Positions 22,440 through 36,054 are shown, counted from the first letter of the stretch. The stretch: DNA of 64,000 nucleotides from Prochilodus magdalenae (GCA_024036415.1 JAMWET010001661.1:2066001-2130000), one strand, 5' to 3'. Notes: generated from the sequence alone by a model not told the origin. Translations and numbers: made by a program.

Positions 22440-23335
22440 AGGAACAACCTGAAAACCAATTCTCGGTACTACAACTCATGGAATTATACTTTGTGATAGA
22501 CTAGTTTCTTTAGCTACTAATATAAAACCTGAAGTACGAAATCTAGGAGTGACTCTGACCTCTGTTGTAGGTTGTATGTCAACACAGTCGTCAAAGTAGC
22601 TTTTTAGCATGTATGCTAAAGTTTAGCCATGTGTATCTCAGGGTGACGCAGAGAAACTTGTTAATGCTGATCACTGTATTTCTCCCTTTACTGGGCTCCT
22701 GAGACAACATTCTATCCCCTACAACTAGTACAAAACACAGCAGCACGGACCCTTTATTTGAAATATTTTGGTCAATAAAACAGTTCCTCATCTACAGTTA
22801 CAAACTCCATCAGAGCAGTGAGAGTCAAAAGATTGGAGCAAGCTCATCACTGCTCATCATCTTTGAGTCACAAACACAGTTTTCACCTTCTTAACAGTCT
22901 AGGTTTAGGAGAAACCTAAAAATTCTGATTCTCGGTACTACAACTCAGGACAATACTTTATGATAGACTAGTTTACTTAAGTAGCTTTTTGTCATTTAAG
23001 CAATATTGCACAAGTTAGGCCATTTCTATTTCAGAGACACATAGTAACTTGTTCATGCTTTTGTTACAAGCAGAACTGATCACTGTAATGCTCTCCTTAC
23101 CCGGGTTCCAGTCCATCCCCTACAACGCATTTAAAACACAGCAGCATGGATCCCATCAAAAACTAAACAGAGAGCTCATATCACTCCTTCTTTAAAAGAA
23201 TGGCACTGGCTACCTGTATGTATTAGAACAAAAACAGAAAGTTCTGCTACTGGTCTATAAAGCTCTAAGTAATCTAGCTCCTGCTTACATCACAGAATGC
23301 CTCTCTGTTTATGCTCCAGGTTGTGATCTTAGGAT
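22440..23335 (+). mobile_element. LINE 3'-region fragments, partly duplicated (CR1/L2 type)
   Basis: Plus-strand blocks read like the end of a reverse transcriptase. The first has CTCGGTACTACAACTCA and AATCTAGGAGTGACTCT (a frame with NLGVTL). Later blocks have CTACAACTAGTACAAAACAC followed by AGCAGCACGGACC (a frame with LVQNTAART) and TGGCACTGGCTACCTGT (frame WHWLPV). The TCTCGGTACT block occurs twice, at 22461 and 22930, so two insertions overlap or a 469-bp segment was duplicated. All frames are broken. Confidence 0.65.
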
Positions 23336-23339
23336 TTAG

Positions 23340-24080
23340 CAGTTAGGTCATCAACAGCAACACCTCGGGCCTTGCTGCACCAGCCTTGCTGCTTAGTCCT
23401 CTTCACTGGGCCCTCCCTCACTGACTTCATCCTCCAGTCTTGTCTGTCAGTGCTTGCAAGACTGTCTTCCAGCTGAGCTCTGTTGATGAGCTTTGTTGTG
23501 CCACCTTGACCACTGTGGTCATTGTCTATCTCCGCCATGCTGCTCTTCTCTCAAAGTCCTTGGCCAGCTTCAATTCTGTGCACTATTACGCTGCTGAGTT
23601 TGACATTTCCCCGCAGTTTGCTAGGTCAGGCAGGTCATCACAGCTACACTTGCCCTGATGATAGGCCCCAACACTGCACTACCACCTGACTAACCAGCCC
23701 CACAGCCCAGTGCAGAATAGACTGAGCAACACACATACATGTATACATCTTTAAGTTTACAGACCCAACAACTTAAGTAGTTTAAGTCTCTTACTTACTG
23801 CTGCTGTGACGTTACCTGTGGTGCTCTGTGTTTGCAGTTTGGCCATAACAGCTGGCCAGATACACTGAACCAGCCAAACCCTGCTCACCTGTCACTCACT
23901 CCTCTGAATGACCCATACTAACACACTCCTGTCAGTCTATTGGGATGGTCCCCTCACCCCAGATCAATGTACCAATACATCACCTGAAAAATCAATGAGC
24001 TTTCTTCAAGTGTCTGTGTGAGCGATGACAAGGAGCTAACCCTATGTCAATGAAATCTTTGGAAAACAGCTACAAACAGT
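23340..24080. other. Non-coding DNA, no gene seen
   Basis: GC-richer sequence follows the LINE scraps at 23340-23700 and could be part of another repeat, but no identity was established. Confidence 0.35.
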
Positions 24081-24084
24081 GAAT

Positions 24085-27000
24085 TCCAGAACACTGCTAA
24101 CAGGAGTTTCAAACAGACATCAAATAAACAAACATCACTCACTGTCGGCCTCTAAAGGAGTTAACACACCTTATCAACGAACATCACTCACCGCTGCCTC
24201 TAAACCAGTTATTAACACACATCTTATAAACGAACATCACTCTCTGTCGGCCTCTAAAGTAGTTATTAACACACATCAAATAAACAAACATCACATCACT
24301 CCTCTACAGGAGTTATTAACACACATCTTGTAAACAAACATCACTCACCGCTGCCCTCTAAAGGAGTTATTAACAAACATCACTCACCGCCGCCCTCTTA
24401 AGGAGTTATTAACACACCTTATCAACAAACATCACTCTCCGCCGCCCTCTAAAGGAGTTATTAACAAACATCACTCACCGCCACCCTCTTAAGGAGTTAT
24501 TAACACACCTTATCAACAAACATCACTCTCCGCCGCCCTCTACAGGAGTTATTAACACACATCAAATAAATAAACGTTACTCACCACTGCCCTCTAAAGG
24601 AATTATTAACACACATCTTATAAACAAACTGCACTCTCCACCGCCCTCTAAAGGAGTTATTAACAAAACCGCAAATAAACAAACATCACTCACTGCCGCC
24701 CTCTAAAAGAGTTATTAACAAAACCTCAAATAAACAAACATCATTCACCACCGCCCTCTAAAGGAGTTAACACACATCTTATAAACAAACATCACTCACC
24801 GCTGCCTCTAAACCAGTTATTAACACACATCTTATAAACGAACATCACTCTCCGTCGGCCTCTAAAGTAGTTATTAACACACATCAAATAAACAAACATC
24901 ACATCACTCCTCTACAGGAGTTATTAACACACATCTTGTAAACAAACATCACTCACCGCCGCCTCTAAACCAGTTATTAACACACATCTTATAAACGAAC
25001 ATCACTCTCCGCCGGCCTCTAAAGTAGTTATTAACACACATCAAATAAACAAACATCACATCACTCCTCTACAGGAGTTATTAACACACATCTTGTAAAC
25101 AAACATCACTCACCCCTGCCCTCTTAAGGAGTTATTAACAAATATCACTCACCGCTGCCCTCTAAAGGAGTTATTAACAAACATCACTCACCGCCACCCT
25201 CTTAAGGAGTTATTAACACACCTTATCAACAAACATCACTCTCTGCCACCCTCTAAAGGAGTTATTAACAAATATCTAATAAACAAACTGCACTCTCCAC
25301 CGCCCTCTAAAGGAGTTATTAACAAAACCTCAAATAAACAAACATCACTCACTGCCGCCCTCTAAAAGAGTTATTAACAAAACCTAAAATAAACAAACAT
25401 CATTCACCACCGCCCTCTAAAGGAGTTATTAACACACCTTATAAACAAACATCACTCAACGCTGCCCTCTAAAGGATTTATTAACACACATCAAATAAAC
25501 AAACATCACTCACTGTCAGCCTCTAAAGGAGTTAACACACCTTATCAACGAACATCACTCACCGCCACCTCTAAACCAGTTATTAACACACATCAAATAA
25601 ACAAACATCACATCACTCCTCTAAAGGAGTTATTAACACACATCTTGTAAACAAACATCACTCACTGCTGCCCTCTAAAGGATTTATTAACACACATCAA
25701 ATAAACAAACATCACTCACTGTCAGCCTCTAAAGGAGTTAACACACCTTATCAACGAACATCACTCACCGCCACCTCTAAACCAGTTATTAACACACATC
25801 AAATAAACAAACATCACATCACTCCTCTAAAGGAGTTATTAACACACATCTTGTAAACAAACATCACTCACTGCTGCCCTCTAAAGGAGTTATTAACAAA
25901 CATCACTCACTGCCGCCCTCTTAAGGAGTTATTAACACACCTTTTCAACAAACATCACTCTCCGCCGCCCTCTACAGGAGTTATTAACACACATCAAATA
26001 AATAAACGTTACTCACCACTGCCCTCTAAAGGAATTATTAACACACATCTTATAAACAAACTGCACTCTCCACCGCCCTCTAAAGGAGTTATTAACAAAA
26101 CCGCAAATAAACCAACATCACTCACTGCCGCCCTCTAAAAGAGTTATTAACAAAACCTCAAATAAACAAACATCATTCACCACCGCCCTCTAAAGGAGTT
26201 AACACACATCTTATAAACAAACTGCACTCTCCACCGCCCTCTAAAGGAGTTAACACACATCTTATAAACAAACTGCACTCTCCACCGCCCTCTAAAGGAG
26301 TTATTAACAAAACCGCAAATAAACAAACATCACTCACCGCTGCCCTCTAAAGGATTTATTAACACACATCAAATAAACAAACATCACTTACTGTGGACCT
26401 CTAAAGGAGTTATTAATCAACATTAAATAAACAAACATCACTCACCACCGCCCTCTAAAGGAGTTATTAACACACATCAAATAAACAAACATTACTCACG
26501 GCCGCACTCTAAAGGAGTTATTAACACACATCAAATAAATAAACGTTACTCTCCGCTGGCCTCTTAAGTAGTTATTAACACACATCAAATAAACAAACAT
26601 CACATCACTCCTCTACAGGAGTTATTAACACACATCTTGTAAACAAACATCACTCACGGCCGCACTCTAAAGGAGTTATTAACACACATCAAATAAATAA
26701 ACGTTACTCTCCGCCGGCCTCTAAAGTAGTTATTAACACACATCAAATAAACAAACATCACATCACTCCTCTACAGGAGTTATTAACACACATCTTGTAA
26801 ACAAACATCACTTACTGCCGCCTCTAAACCAGTTATTAACACACATCAAATAAACAAACATCACTTACTGTGGACCTCTAAAGGAGTTATTAATCAACAT
26901 TAAATAAACAAACATCACTCACCACCGCCCTCTAAAGGAGTTATTAACACACATCAAATAAACAAACATCACTCACGGCCGCACCCTAAAGGAGTTATTA

Positions 27001-27468
27001 ACACACCTTATCAACAAATATCGCTCACCGCTGTCCTCCAAAGGAGTTATTAGCAAACATCAAATAAACAAACATCACTCACTGCCGCCCTCTAAAGGAG
27101 TTACTAACACACATCTTATAAACAAACATCACTCAGCACCGCCCTCTAAAGGAGTTATTAACAAACATCAAATAAACAAACAACACTCACCGCTGCCCTC
27201 TACAAAAGTTATTAACACACCTTATCAACAAACATTACTCACTGCCGCCCTCTACAGGAGTTATTAACACACATCAAATAAACAAACATCACTCACTGTT
27301 GCCCTCTACAGGAATTATTAACAAACATTAAATAAACAAACATCACTCACCCCCACCCTCTACAGGAGTTATTAACAAACATTAAATAAATAAACATCAC
27401 TCAGCACCGCCCTTTAAAGGAGTTATTAACACACATGAAATAAATAAACATCACTCACTGCTGTAAAG
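24085..27468. repeat. 3.4-kb complex minisatellite
   Basis: Tandem units mostly about 39 to 55 bp long are built from a constant core (AGGAGTTATTAACACACATC), a variable linker (AAATAAACAAACATCACTC, TTATAAACAAAC, TTATCAACAAAC or TTGTAAACAAAC) and a GC-rich spacer (ACCGCCGCCCTCTAA and variants). Some units lack the linker. Multi-unit blocks recur: the run with CTAAACCAGTTATT, CGGCCTCTAAAGTAG and CACATCACTCCTCTACAGG appears at least four times, and the block with CTGCACTCTCCACCGCCC at least three. This gives a higher-order pattern. I estimate about 60 or more units. There are no genes inside. Confidence 0.97.
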
Positions 27469-27474
27469 AAATCA

Positions 27475-29255
27475 TTGTAAAGACAACTTGTGTGACCTTA
27501 CCAATACTAATCCCATGTAATGTTTAACATCCTTGGTAAAATGAACCAGGGTGTGGTTCTAGAGCAGTGTGGGTTTGTGGCGGATACTGTATGAGCTAAA
27601 GTGTTTGTAAAGAGCTATAGAGTAAGTGGGGTTGCAAAGGCAAGAGTCGTTAGGATGTCATTACAGAGTGTAGGCAGGGGTTCAGGAGGAGCACTGAACG
27701 GCATGGCTGCAGTCTTCTGGGGGTGGTGATGACTGACTGTAGAGCCTCTAGGAGGCTGTAATCATAGCTGAGAGTGGGAGTGGAGCAGAGGGAGGACATG
27801 AGGGGGCCGGAGCTTTTTACACAAGACATCAGCACTCCAGCTTTACTGGGAAGGTCAGGGTGTGAAAAGGCCCTCTGTATCATTACCTCTTACTGAACAG
27901 TGTCATCGGTGCGAAGGACCGCACTTAAGACCACCCAAAGACAAAAAAAAATATTGTTTGTGCATCTCTTTCTCTCAGTACAAATAAAGCAGGTCTCAGT
28001 TTGCACTAATGAACCATGGCTTATTCCAGACCGAGGGAACACTTCAAAAAGAGAAGAAGTGCTTGAACATTTATCTGAAAGATGTTCTTGAGATGTAAAC
28101 ACTGCCCTAATGAGTATAGACAGAGACAGGACAGTCGCACACTGATATTAAATGGACCATGTCTAAGGGATAGAAATGAGATTAACAACAACATTAGACT
28201 TAAACCACGGTTTGTGTCTGAGCTCAACTTTTCGCCCTCAGTTAAACTATACAGGGAAACAGTATCTTATTTGATTATATTGATGAAAATGTGAAAATGA
28301 AATTTCCAGTCCTCCGGCCACCTGGGGGCAGTCACCCTAGCATTTAGCAATTTCACTCTGTAGACTTCTAAATCAAACAAAAATGGTGAAGCTGTGATTT
28401 CAGTTAACCATAGATGACCTGTGACATGCAAATTTGACCAGTGCAGTGTTGATCAATAGATGTCAGAGATTATGCCTCATTTTGTAGTTGGCAGCATGCC
28501 CAAATAATGAAACGCTGTTTATGTGTAAAATGGATGCCATTTTCGAAAATTGCTGCTCTCTCGCCTTGTGATACACAAACATGCCATTGTGAGGCAAAAT
28601 AGCCCCACAGAAAACCATTTTTCAGATTTTCCACTATGTTTCCATCATCAATGCCTGTAAATAAAAATTCAGAAGACACATGAAGGTTCACTGCTGGTTT
28701 TGGATAATAAAGTTGCTGTACATGTGTTGTAGGACATGGCGATCCCAATTACTTTGACCAATACAATTATTTTTCCACAAACGAATGTACAGTGTTTTGA
28801 GCTCTTTATGTTTTCAGCCTTTTTTAAGTCATCTCCTCCTCTCCACAGCGTCTGGGTTGTGACGGCTCTCCTGCAGCGATCTGTATATCGAACCTGCAGC
28901 CTCTGAGGGATGAGAGATTAGATGGCGAGGACGCTGATAGCTTGCAGCAATCAATAGCGATGTATCTGACAGAGAGGTTTCTGAAGCACCTGCCCAAGCG
29001 ACTTTTCAGCCTAACGGGCCACAAACAGCAGCTGGAGCTTCTCTCTCAATCCACCTTCACTCCATAAAGAGGGGGAACGTTTCTAGGCAACATTACATCA
29101 GATCCTTTCTGAAACAGAGAGAGCGAGACAGACACGCACACTATCCAAATCTCATTATTCACTGTGTCTGCCGTGTATTGTATTTGCATACAAATGCTGC
29201 ACTGCTCCTGGGCCGGGCTGGTCAGCATAACATCCCTCAGCCCTGTACAACGGAA
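27475..29255. other. Non-coding DNA with a possible conserved island
   Basis: No gene recognised. About 28800-29080 is a GC-richer unique block preceded by a TTTTTTAAG...CTCTCCACAG stretch. That stretch mimics a splice acceptor, but no continuing open frame with a recognisable domain follows. Confidence 0.35.
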
Positions 29256-29257
29256 AT

Positions 29258-30115
29258 ACAACATCTAAAACCAAAATCACTGTTGCAACACCTCAAATTA
29301 CCCAAATTAATTGTTACAACAACTACAGTTACTGCCACAACAATCAAAATCAATGTCACACTGGAAATCACAACTGCAACACGCAAAACTCACCACTGCC
29401 ACCAAAATCAATGTTGCAATTTCACCACCCGAACTTACTGCCAGAACACCCCAAATCACCATCATAGCATCTAAAATCACTGACACAACAACCAAAACCA
29501 ATGCTGTAACACCTAGACTCACTATTGCAACGACCAAAATTACTTTTGCAACAACCAAAATGAACTCTGCAACATTTCTACATCACCTCAGCAACAAGAA
29601 AAAAGAAATCTTAATTTCAACAACCAAAACGACAACCGCAACTTCTAATCACCTCTGCAACATCCACAATCAGTGCTGGAACACGGCAGGTACCACAAAT
29701 CACTACCGCGGCACTTCAAACCAACTCTGCAATACCTTACATCATCTCAGCAGCAGCAAAAAGCCACCATTTTAACAACCAAAATGACCTCAGCAACAAC
29801 TAAAATCAGCATTGCTACACTCAAAAATGACTGCCACAACACCCAAACACACCGCCACAGTATCTTAAATCACTGACACAACAACCAAAACCACCCCAGC
29901 AGCATGTAAAATCACTGCTACAAAACCAAAACCACTGACACAACATTCCAAATCACGGACACAACACACTAAATCACTGCCACAACACCCCATAACACTG
30001 CTATAGCATGTAAAATCACTGCTACAACAACCAAAATCACTGACACAATACCTCAAATCACTACCACAGCATCTAAAATCTCTGACACAACTTTGTCACT
30101 TCTACAACCTGTGTC
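29258..30115. repeat. ACA-rich degenerate tandem repeat, period about 20 bp
   Basis: Units resemble AAAATCACTGACACAACAAC with many substitutions. The composition is depleted in stop codons on the plus strand, giving overlapping open frames up to 154 codons made of Thr, Asn and Gln. The frames carry no domain and the composition fully explains them. Confidence 0.8.
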
Positions 30116-31325
30116 GTCAACAAAAACATGTCCCGCCCCAAGAGAGGGACAAGAGAGAGGGAAAGGAAGGAGAAAAAAGAAAAACACAGAGAGAGATAGA
30201 CAGAAAGACATATTCTGATCTGAATCTAAAATAACATCAATAATCAAAAATGAAATTTTTATTTATGAAATAAATATTTGTGAAATAAAATGAAATAAAT
30301 ATTTATTTATAATAATTAATAATTATTAATAATCTATTCAATATTCAGTTTCCTGTTTGAATGCATGTTTGGCCACACTGTGTTGCGCACCAGTGCTTGT
30401 GTCTTCACCACTAGGGGGCCCTTGGTTAAGACTAAAAGACTAGACTGACTACACACAAAGTTTTGTTTGGCAGGAATTTGTTTAAAGTGGAGAACTGAGG
30501 AACATTTAAACTTTGATTCTGAAAAGGAGTTTTATTTCTGACTTTCGTTCTTTTTAAACTGTATGACCTACTTGCCCATTCTTCCCTTTTTGTCTTCCCA
30601 GCCATTTCACATTCACAGAATAAAGGTTTGTGCTGGGTTCCTGGCACTGTACTTTGGGTTTTAAGCCATTTTCTTCATAAAGTGCAGTGGGACATGGCTT
30701 GCTGAGGCTTGCACTGAGATCATTTTAGCACACGGCTGGCTAGCTTTGGCCCGGCGGCTGGAAAAGCGGGCACAGGAGCAGCCACATGGCGGCCGGCACA
30801 TGGCTGTGATTGATTTGGCAGTGACTGTGGCCTAAATTCAGTGGAAATCCCTCCCTGGTGGCACCAACTGCCAAATAGAGCGATGCTGGGCAGAGGCTGG
30901 ATGTAAGTTCATGTTCAAAACAGCCCCAGAGCTTCTGGCACATACAGAGAGCCTGGCATCGTCACATTCACCACAGTGTTCTTCCAAATGGGACACAAAC
31001 ACCAGTTTACAGTCAGTTCAGACCTTTTGACGTCTTTATTGAGTCTTTCAAGAGGAATTTACTGTTTATGGGTGCATTTACAGCGTGTTCTCTTCCTTTA
31101 TGGGGATTATTAACTATAGTAATGACTATGTTTATATTTAGATAACTGCTCTCTTAGCAGAAAGGGCTCTATATGCATTAAAACAGGTTATTTAAAAACA
31201 CTTCAGACCTCACATTCTGCCCTGTTCCACTTGTTCCACAGTGTGCACTGTTAAAAATAAAAATTCTGTAAAAGGTTCTTTGCATGATGCCAAAAAGGAT
31301 CTATTTTAACCTTTTACTGCATGCT
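30116..31325. other. Non-coding DNA, no gene seen
   Basis: A GAGA-rich patch at 30140-30200, AT-rich sequence to 30350, then mixed unique sequence. No gene or element recognised. Confidence 0.4.
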
Positions 31326-31330
31326 TTTTA

Positions 31331-32155
31331 ATAAACTGCTGTAGACTGAATGGTAGGAGCTAAACTGATGTAAAATGAAGAGACTGAACTAATCTTCTAT
31401 ATTCTGAATGGGTGGGGCTAAACTGCTGTAGATTGAGTGGTGGGGGAGTGGCTAAACTGCTATAGGCTAAATGGGTCGGGCTAAACTGCTGTAAGCTGAA
31501 TGGGTCTGACTAAACTGCTGTAGACTGAATAGGCTAGGCTAAACTGCTGTAAGCTGAATGGGTCAGGCTAAACTGCTGTAGGCTGAATAGGAGGGGATAA
31601 ACTGCTATAGACTGAATAGGAGGGGATACACTGCTGTAGACTGAATAGGAGGGGATACACTGCTGTAGACTGAATAGGAGGGGATAAACTGCTATAGACT
31701 GAATAGGAGGGGATACACTGCTGTAGACTGAATAGGAGGGGATAAACTGCTATAGACTGAATAGGAGGGGATACACTGCTGTAGACTGAATAGGAGGGGA
31801 TACACTGCTGTAGACTGAATAGGAGGGGATACACTGCTGTAGACTGAATGGGTTTGACTACACTACTGTAGACTGAATGGGTTTGACTACACTGCTGTAG
31901 ACAGAATGGGTCAGACTAAATTGCTATAGGCTGAATGGGAGGGAGTAAACTGCTGTAGGCTGAATGGGAGGGGATCCACTGCTGTAGACTGGATGGGTTG
32001 GGCTAAACTGCTGTAGGCTGAATGGGTCGGACTAAATTGCTATAGGCTGAATGGGAGGGAGTAAACTGCTGTAGGCTGTATGGGTCTACCTGAACTGCTG
32101 TAGACTGAATGGGAGGGAGTAAACTGCTGTAGGCTAAATGGGCGGGAAAAAAGTG
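31331..32155 (+). repeat. Minisatellite family G, locus 2 (main array)
   Basis: About 27 units of 29-31 bp built on CTGCTGTAGACTGAATAGG, CTGCTGTAGGCTGAATGGG and a variable GGGGATAAA/GGGGCTAAA part. The central part (about 31575-31850) is highly homogeneous with a 29-bp period and alternates between ATACACTGCTGT and ATAAACTGCTAT versions. The edges are degenerate. It is the largest of four related loci. Confidence 0.95.
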
Positions 32156-32159
32156 CTGT

Positions 32160-34010
32160 GTAACACTTGAAAACATTCCATTATTAGATAATATTAAAGA
32201 TCTAGCTCTCCTAGAACTCCTGACAGTACGTTTGTATGGTGCTAATTGTTACCTATATGCTGGTGCTGTTGATTCTGTGACGTATACATTATGTTTTCAG
32301 GCTGTGTGGACAGCAGTGCTGCAGTAAAGTGTTGATATTGAAAAAGCAATAGCTCCTCTCCCTGAGGGTCTGCTTTTCAGGAGCATGAGCTCAGCCTAAA
32401 TGCATTGAGATATATTATTGATGCAGCAGTGTTTCTATATAGCTTTATTCTCTATTTTCACAGCCTGATTTCTCTATAATGACGCAAAACTTGCTACACG
32501 AACAGGGCTGCATTCATCATTCTCTTTTAGCAAATGATGAAGAATTGTAATACAGGTTTTCCTTTTATATGATACATATTTCTCTGTAGGGTTTTGTACC
32601 AAAACTTTTTTTTAGAAAAGTGTATCACTGCTTCCCGTCATCCTGCTAATGCACGACTGCTTCAGCATATTCAATCTGCTCTGCCTTATAAGGCCACCTC
32701 TCTTTCTCCAAGGGTTACCATAGAAACGGCAGACCTGTGGTCATTCAGGTAGGTTTTAGATTAAGAAGCGAAACAATAAAGACTTTTTAGATTTTGTCCT
32801 TGAACTGAAATATATTCAAACCGTGTCAGTGTGTTCCAGAGCTTTCAAAGGCTAAAAACAAGCCTGGGTCCGAGGGTTTAAAGGTTCAATATGCTGCATT
32901 GTTCTTGTCCTATATTTTTTCCTCCTGAAGTATATTAATAATATTTGATATAAATAAACATCCTTTCCGCATGACCATGTTCTAAGCTCTTTATCCTTTA
33001 GAGTTAAAAGAGCAATATGTAACATCTTCACACGCCTATTCTCCCCCCTCACTCCTCGATTACTTATTTGTTTGAAAAACTGTTGTGAGGTCATCATCAA
33101 ACATCATCCCTTTACTCTCTAAGTGCATTGACAGTGGTGCAAAAACAGCTCAGACATTAACTCTTATTTTGAATTTTTTTAAATTATATATTATATTTCA
33201 GTCACTTATTTATGCCAAGCCAAGCCTCTTCATCTACTCATGTAGGTACTGAAAGCATTTGTACTTGATTTTACTCCATTCCGTGACTTTTTTTGTGTAG
33301 GTGCAGAATATGGTTTCATATCCACTAATAAGATAACAAACTATCCACGTTGTGAACTTTGTGAAACTATGTGAATGTTCCAGTTGTCGTCTAAGTGGGG
33401 CAGACAGTAAACTGACTTAGGTCAGTTCTAGTTTTTTTTTTGAATGTCCAGCAGTAAAAAAGCTCATGCTGGTTTTGTGACATCATAAAAACACCAATTT
33501 AATCAAAATGGTCATGCATTCACAGTTGTGTTCTACTACATAGACTGGATACTATGCTAAGAGGCTAAAGGCTTACATTTAGTGAGGTACATTCAGGTTT
33601 CCATGATATGGGCCCTTTAATTCATCTCAGTGTTTTTTTCCCCTTTTATCTCACTTTCTACACAAACACATCTGCTCCCTTCAGCTTCGCTGCTCTGAAA
33701 GTGCGCTCTCGCTGACGGTGTAATGTGTGTAGATGGAGCTGACCTAAGTGGACAGTAACTGACCCAGAAGTGAGGAGAGAGGCCCAGCTGGATTTTCTGC
33801 TGCTGAGGGAATAAAAACCACAAACCGTATGAGAAACACAATCCTCTCAGGAACAGCTTCAGCAGAGAAACACTGGCTTGACTACAGAGGAGCAGAGACT
33901 GATACAACCCCATCTCGTAGTGAAGAACGTTTCTTTTTCTTACAGTACATTCCTAATCATTTAAGAGTTCCATATTAAAGACCACTTTTAAAAACAATCT
34001 CGTGTCATGG
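32160..34010. other. Non-coding DNA, no gene seen
   Basis: Mainly AT-rich unique sequence. No supported gene, although 33617-33913 on the minus strand is open for 98 codons without a recognisable domain. Confidence 0.4.
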
Positions 34011-34021
34011 CGTACACTCAA

Positions 34022-34475
34022 CATTAAAAGAATAGCTGCACCCAGAAGGAAGTGTTGCTACTGGGAAGGAAGATAAAGCTTACCAGGACTAATAAATGAT
34101 GATAAATTTAGACTGATATGGACTATATTTATTGAGCTACACATACAGAAGTAGTGTCTCTCAGTATGACATGCCAAATCTCTCGGCAAGGAGTTGTAGA
34201 GGTTCCTAATGGTATGCTGTGATAATCCATCCCACACAGCTAGAATATTCTCATGCAGTTCCTGCAGATGTTGCGGTAGAGGTGGAGGTGAAGTGACACC
34301 AGGCCTCCTGGATGTGTGACACGTTTGTCGTTTCCACTGCTACTGTCTCATTGGACCATGGATGCACAGGAGGCATGGGTATGCATTCTCTAATGCTGCC
34401 AAGTTCAATAAAAAAGCTTTCATCTAAACCAGCGTCTCCTGCATCTTCTTTCTTTATCCTACACCCGAGCATGAA
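34022..34475 (-). mobile_element. Degenerate Tc1-like relic, copy C
   Basis: The left edge AAAAGAATAGCTGCACCCAG is shared with copy D at 37267, as expected for a terminal inverted repeat. Minus-strand reading gives a DES motif (about 34430), which could be the first catalytic Asp. After the frame shifts it reads ENILAVWDGLSQHTIRNLYN followed by SLPRDL, the Tc1 C-terminal signature. Copy D has ENIKAAWDGL and TIRNLYNSMPRRL at the same place. The middle is lost and the frame is broken. Confidence 0.5.
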
Positions 34476-34479
34476 GAAG

Positions 34480-36050
34480 AGGACAGAGGACTCTCAAAGT
34501 AGAGGCAGCATGGCAAGACATGTTAAAGGAACATAGCATAACGAGGTTCATCACCAGTCTGGAAGAAATGGCGTGGAGAGGACTAGCAATGGGGCCAGTA
34601 TGGAAAGCCTTGACAGCAATTCTGGCGCAGCGAGGCTGGAGGCCAGAGGCACCACACCTGGTCAAGGGTCAGGGCTCAGCACACACTTGTAGTCCTCTTT
34701 CTGGCATTGTTGACGCAGCGAGAGGTGGAGGACATGGACAGCGGATGAGGATGTGTCGGTGCTGCTGTCGCTAAACTAAGTAGCCTGAGGAGTAATGCTG
34801 CGAGCCGCACAGGGGCTACGCAGGGGAGGAGGACACAGTGCTCCGCGTCTCTGCTTCAGCGCTTGTGCATTGCCGAGAGCGTGTGCCCGTGGTGTGTGTG
34901 TTACATGTGCACTGGACACTCTAACCCCTTTTGTGCAGCAACTGAGAGAGAACAGCAGGCCAGGAACTCTACTCAGACTTTGTTCGCCAGGTTGATGACA
35001 TTTGAAAATAAAGCAATATATGTGCTCATTAACTTTATATACACTGTGTCTACATTTTTTGATGAACAGAGCAATAGAAAGGATCTACATTGACTTAAGA
35101 TCTTATTACTTTACCCTACAGTTAAAGTTAGATAGCTTTTTCCCTCAGCTGTGCTTTATCTGAGTGAAACTCTGAACATGTCTGGAGGTGTAACAGAGCA
35201 AGTGCTGGACTGTCAGCATATCTTCAGTGTGATGGGGAGAAAAATCAATCTGTCTGTCCAGAGAGAGGCCTGAGAGCAGGGAGCAGTGAGGTGTGCAGTG
35301 AGGGAGGAATATCCTAGGCTGTCCAGCGTGGCTCTCTGAATGGCCTCCGTGCCGAATGGCCAAGCGTCCGGAGAGAGCCTAATCAGAACAGGAAGAGAAC
35401 GGCTGGACAGGTCGGGCTTCATTTACTGCAGGTTCAAGGTGCCGGACATCTATATACCTTCTTCATCACTGCGCCTCCAGCGGGCTGTTGCTGCGGCAAC
35501 CATCTCATTCTCCCCCACTGTAAACATCAATGTCAGATTTCAGTTCCATGGCAACCGAAAATCTTTGATGGCTTTCGTCGGACTGAGGAGCCTCATGACA
35601 CCTTCCTACCAGCATCATTCAAAAACACACAGCTTATTACAGCACCAGGATAAAGTTTAGACACACCGCTCCACTCGTCTTTATTACTGCTGTGTATATT
35701 TTACAATAGCCGTGAAGAAATTATAACAGACAAAACAATATAATAATGTCCATTTTTATTTTTCTGCCTCATTTGAGCATATATTTCATGATGAATGAGC
35801 CTATAGATATGCTCCAAAATGACCTAGTATAAAGTCCCTTCACATTAATTTACATGAACCGTTTTGCCCTCTCCTGTACAATTCCCACTTTAGAGTTAAT
35901 GATATAGTGACGATATTGAATGTTACAGTGAGCAAAACTAGTTTTAGAATTTAAGACTTATTGTAGACTTTAGATTTTGTCCATTCTGTTGTATCCGGAA
36001 GACTGAACACCCCTGGTTAAAATTTTTAGCAACATCTCCTGCATCATCTT
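34480..36050. other. Non-coding DNA, no gene seen
   Basis: A moderately GC-rich block (34480-34990) carries short open frames on both strands with no domain that I recognise. The rest is mixed to AT-rich. Confidence 0.4.
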
Positions 36051-36054
36051 ACAA

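Noticed and set aside
24085..27468. CRISPR-like array
   Set aside because: The units are contiguous without unique spacers and the setting is a vertebrate genome. It is a minisatellite.
28840..29066. Possible exon after an acceptor-like CTCTCCACAG
   Set aside because: No matching donor with a sustained, recognisable frame. The acceptor-like text can occur by chance in pyrimidine-rich DNA.
29311..29775. 154-codon frame rich in Thr
   Set aside because: It lies inside the ACA-rich tandem repeat. Neighbouring frames are open as well, and no domain is present.
31568..31834. 88-codon minus-strand frame with repeated PPIQS/YSVYSS text
   Set aside because: It is pure translation of the 29-bp minisatellite.
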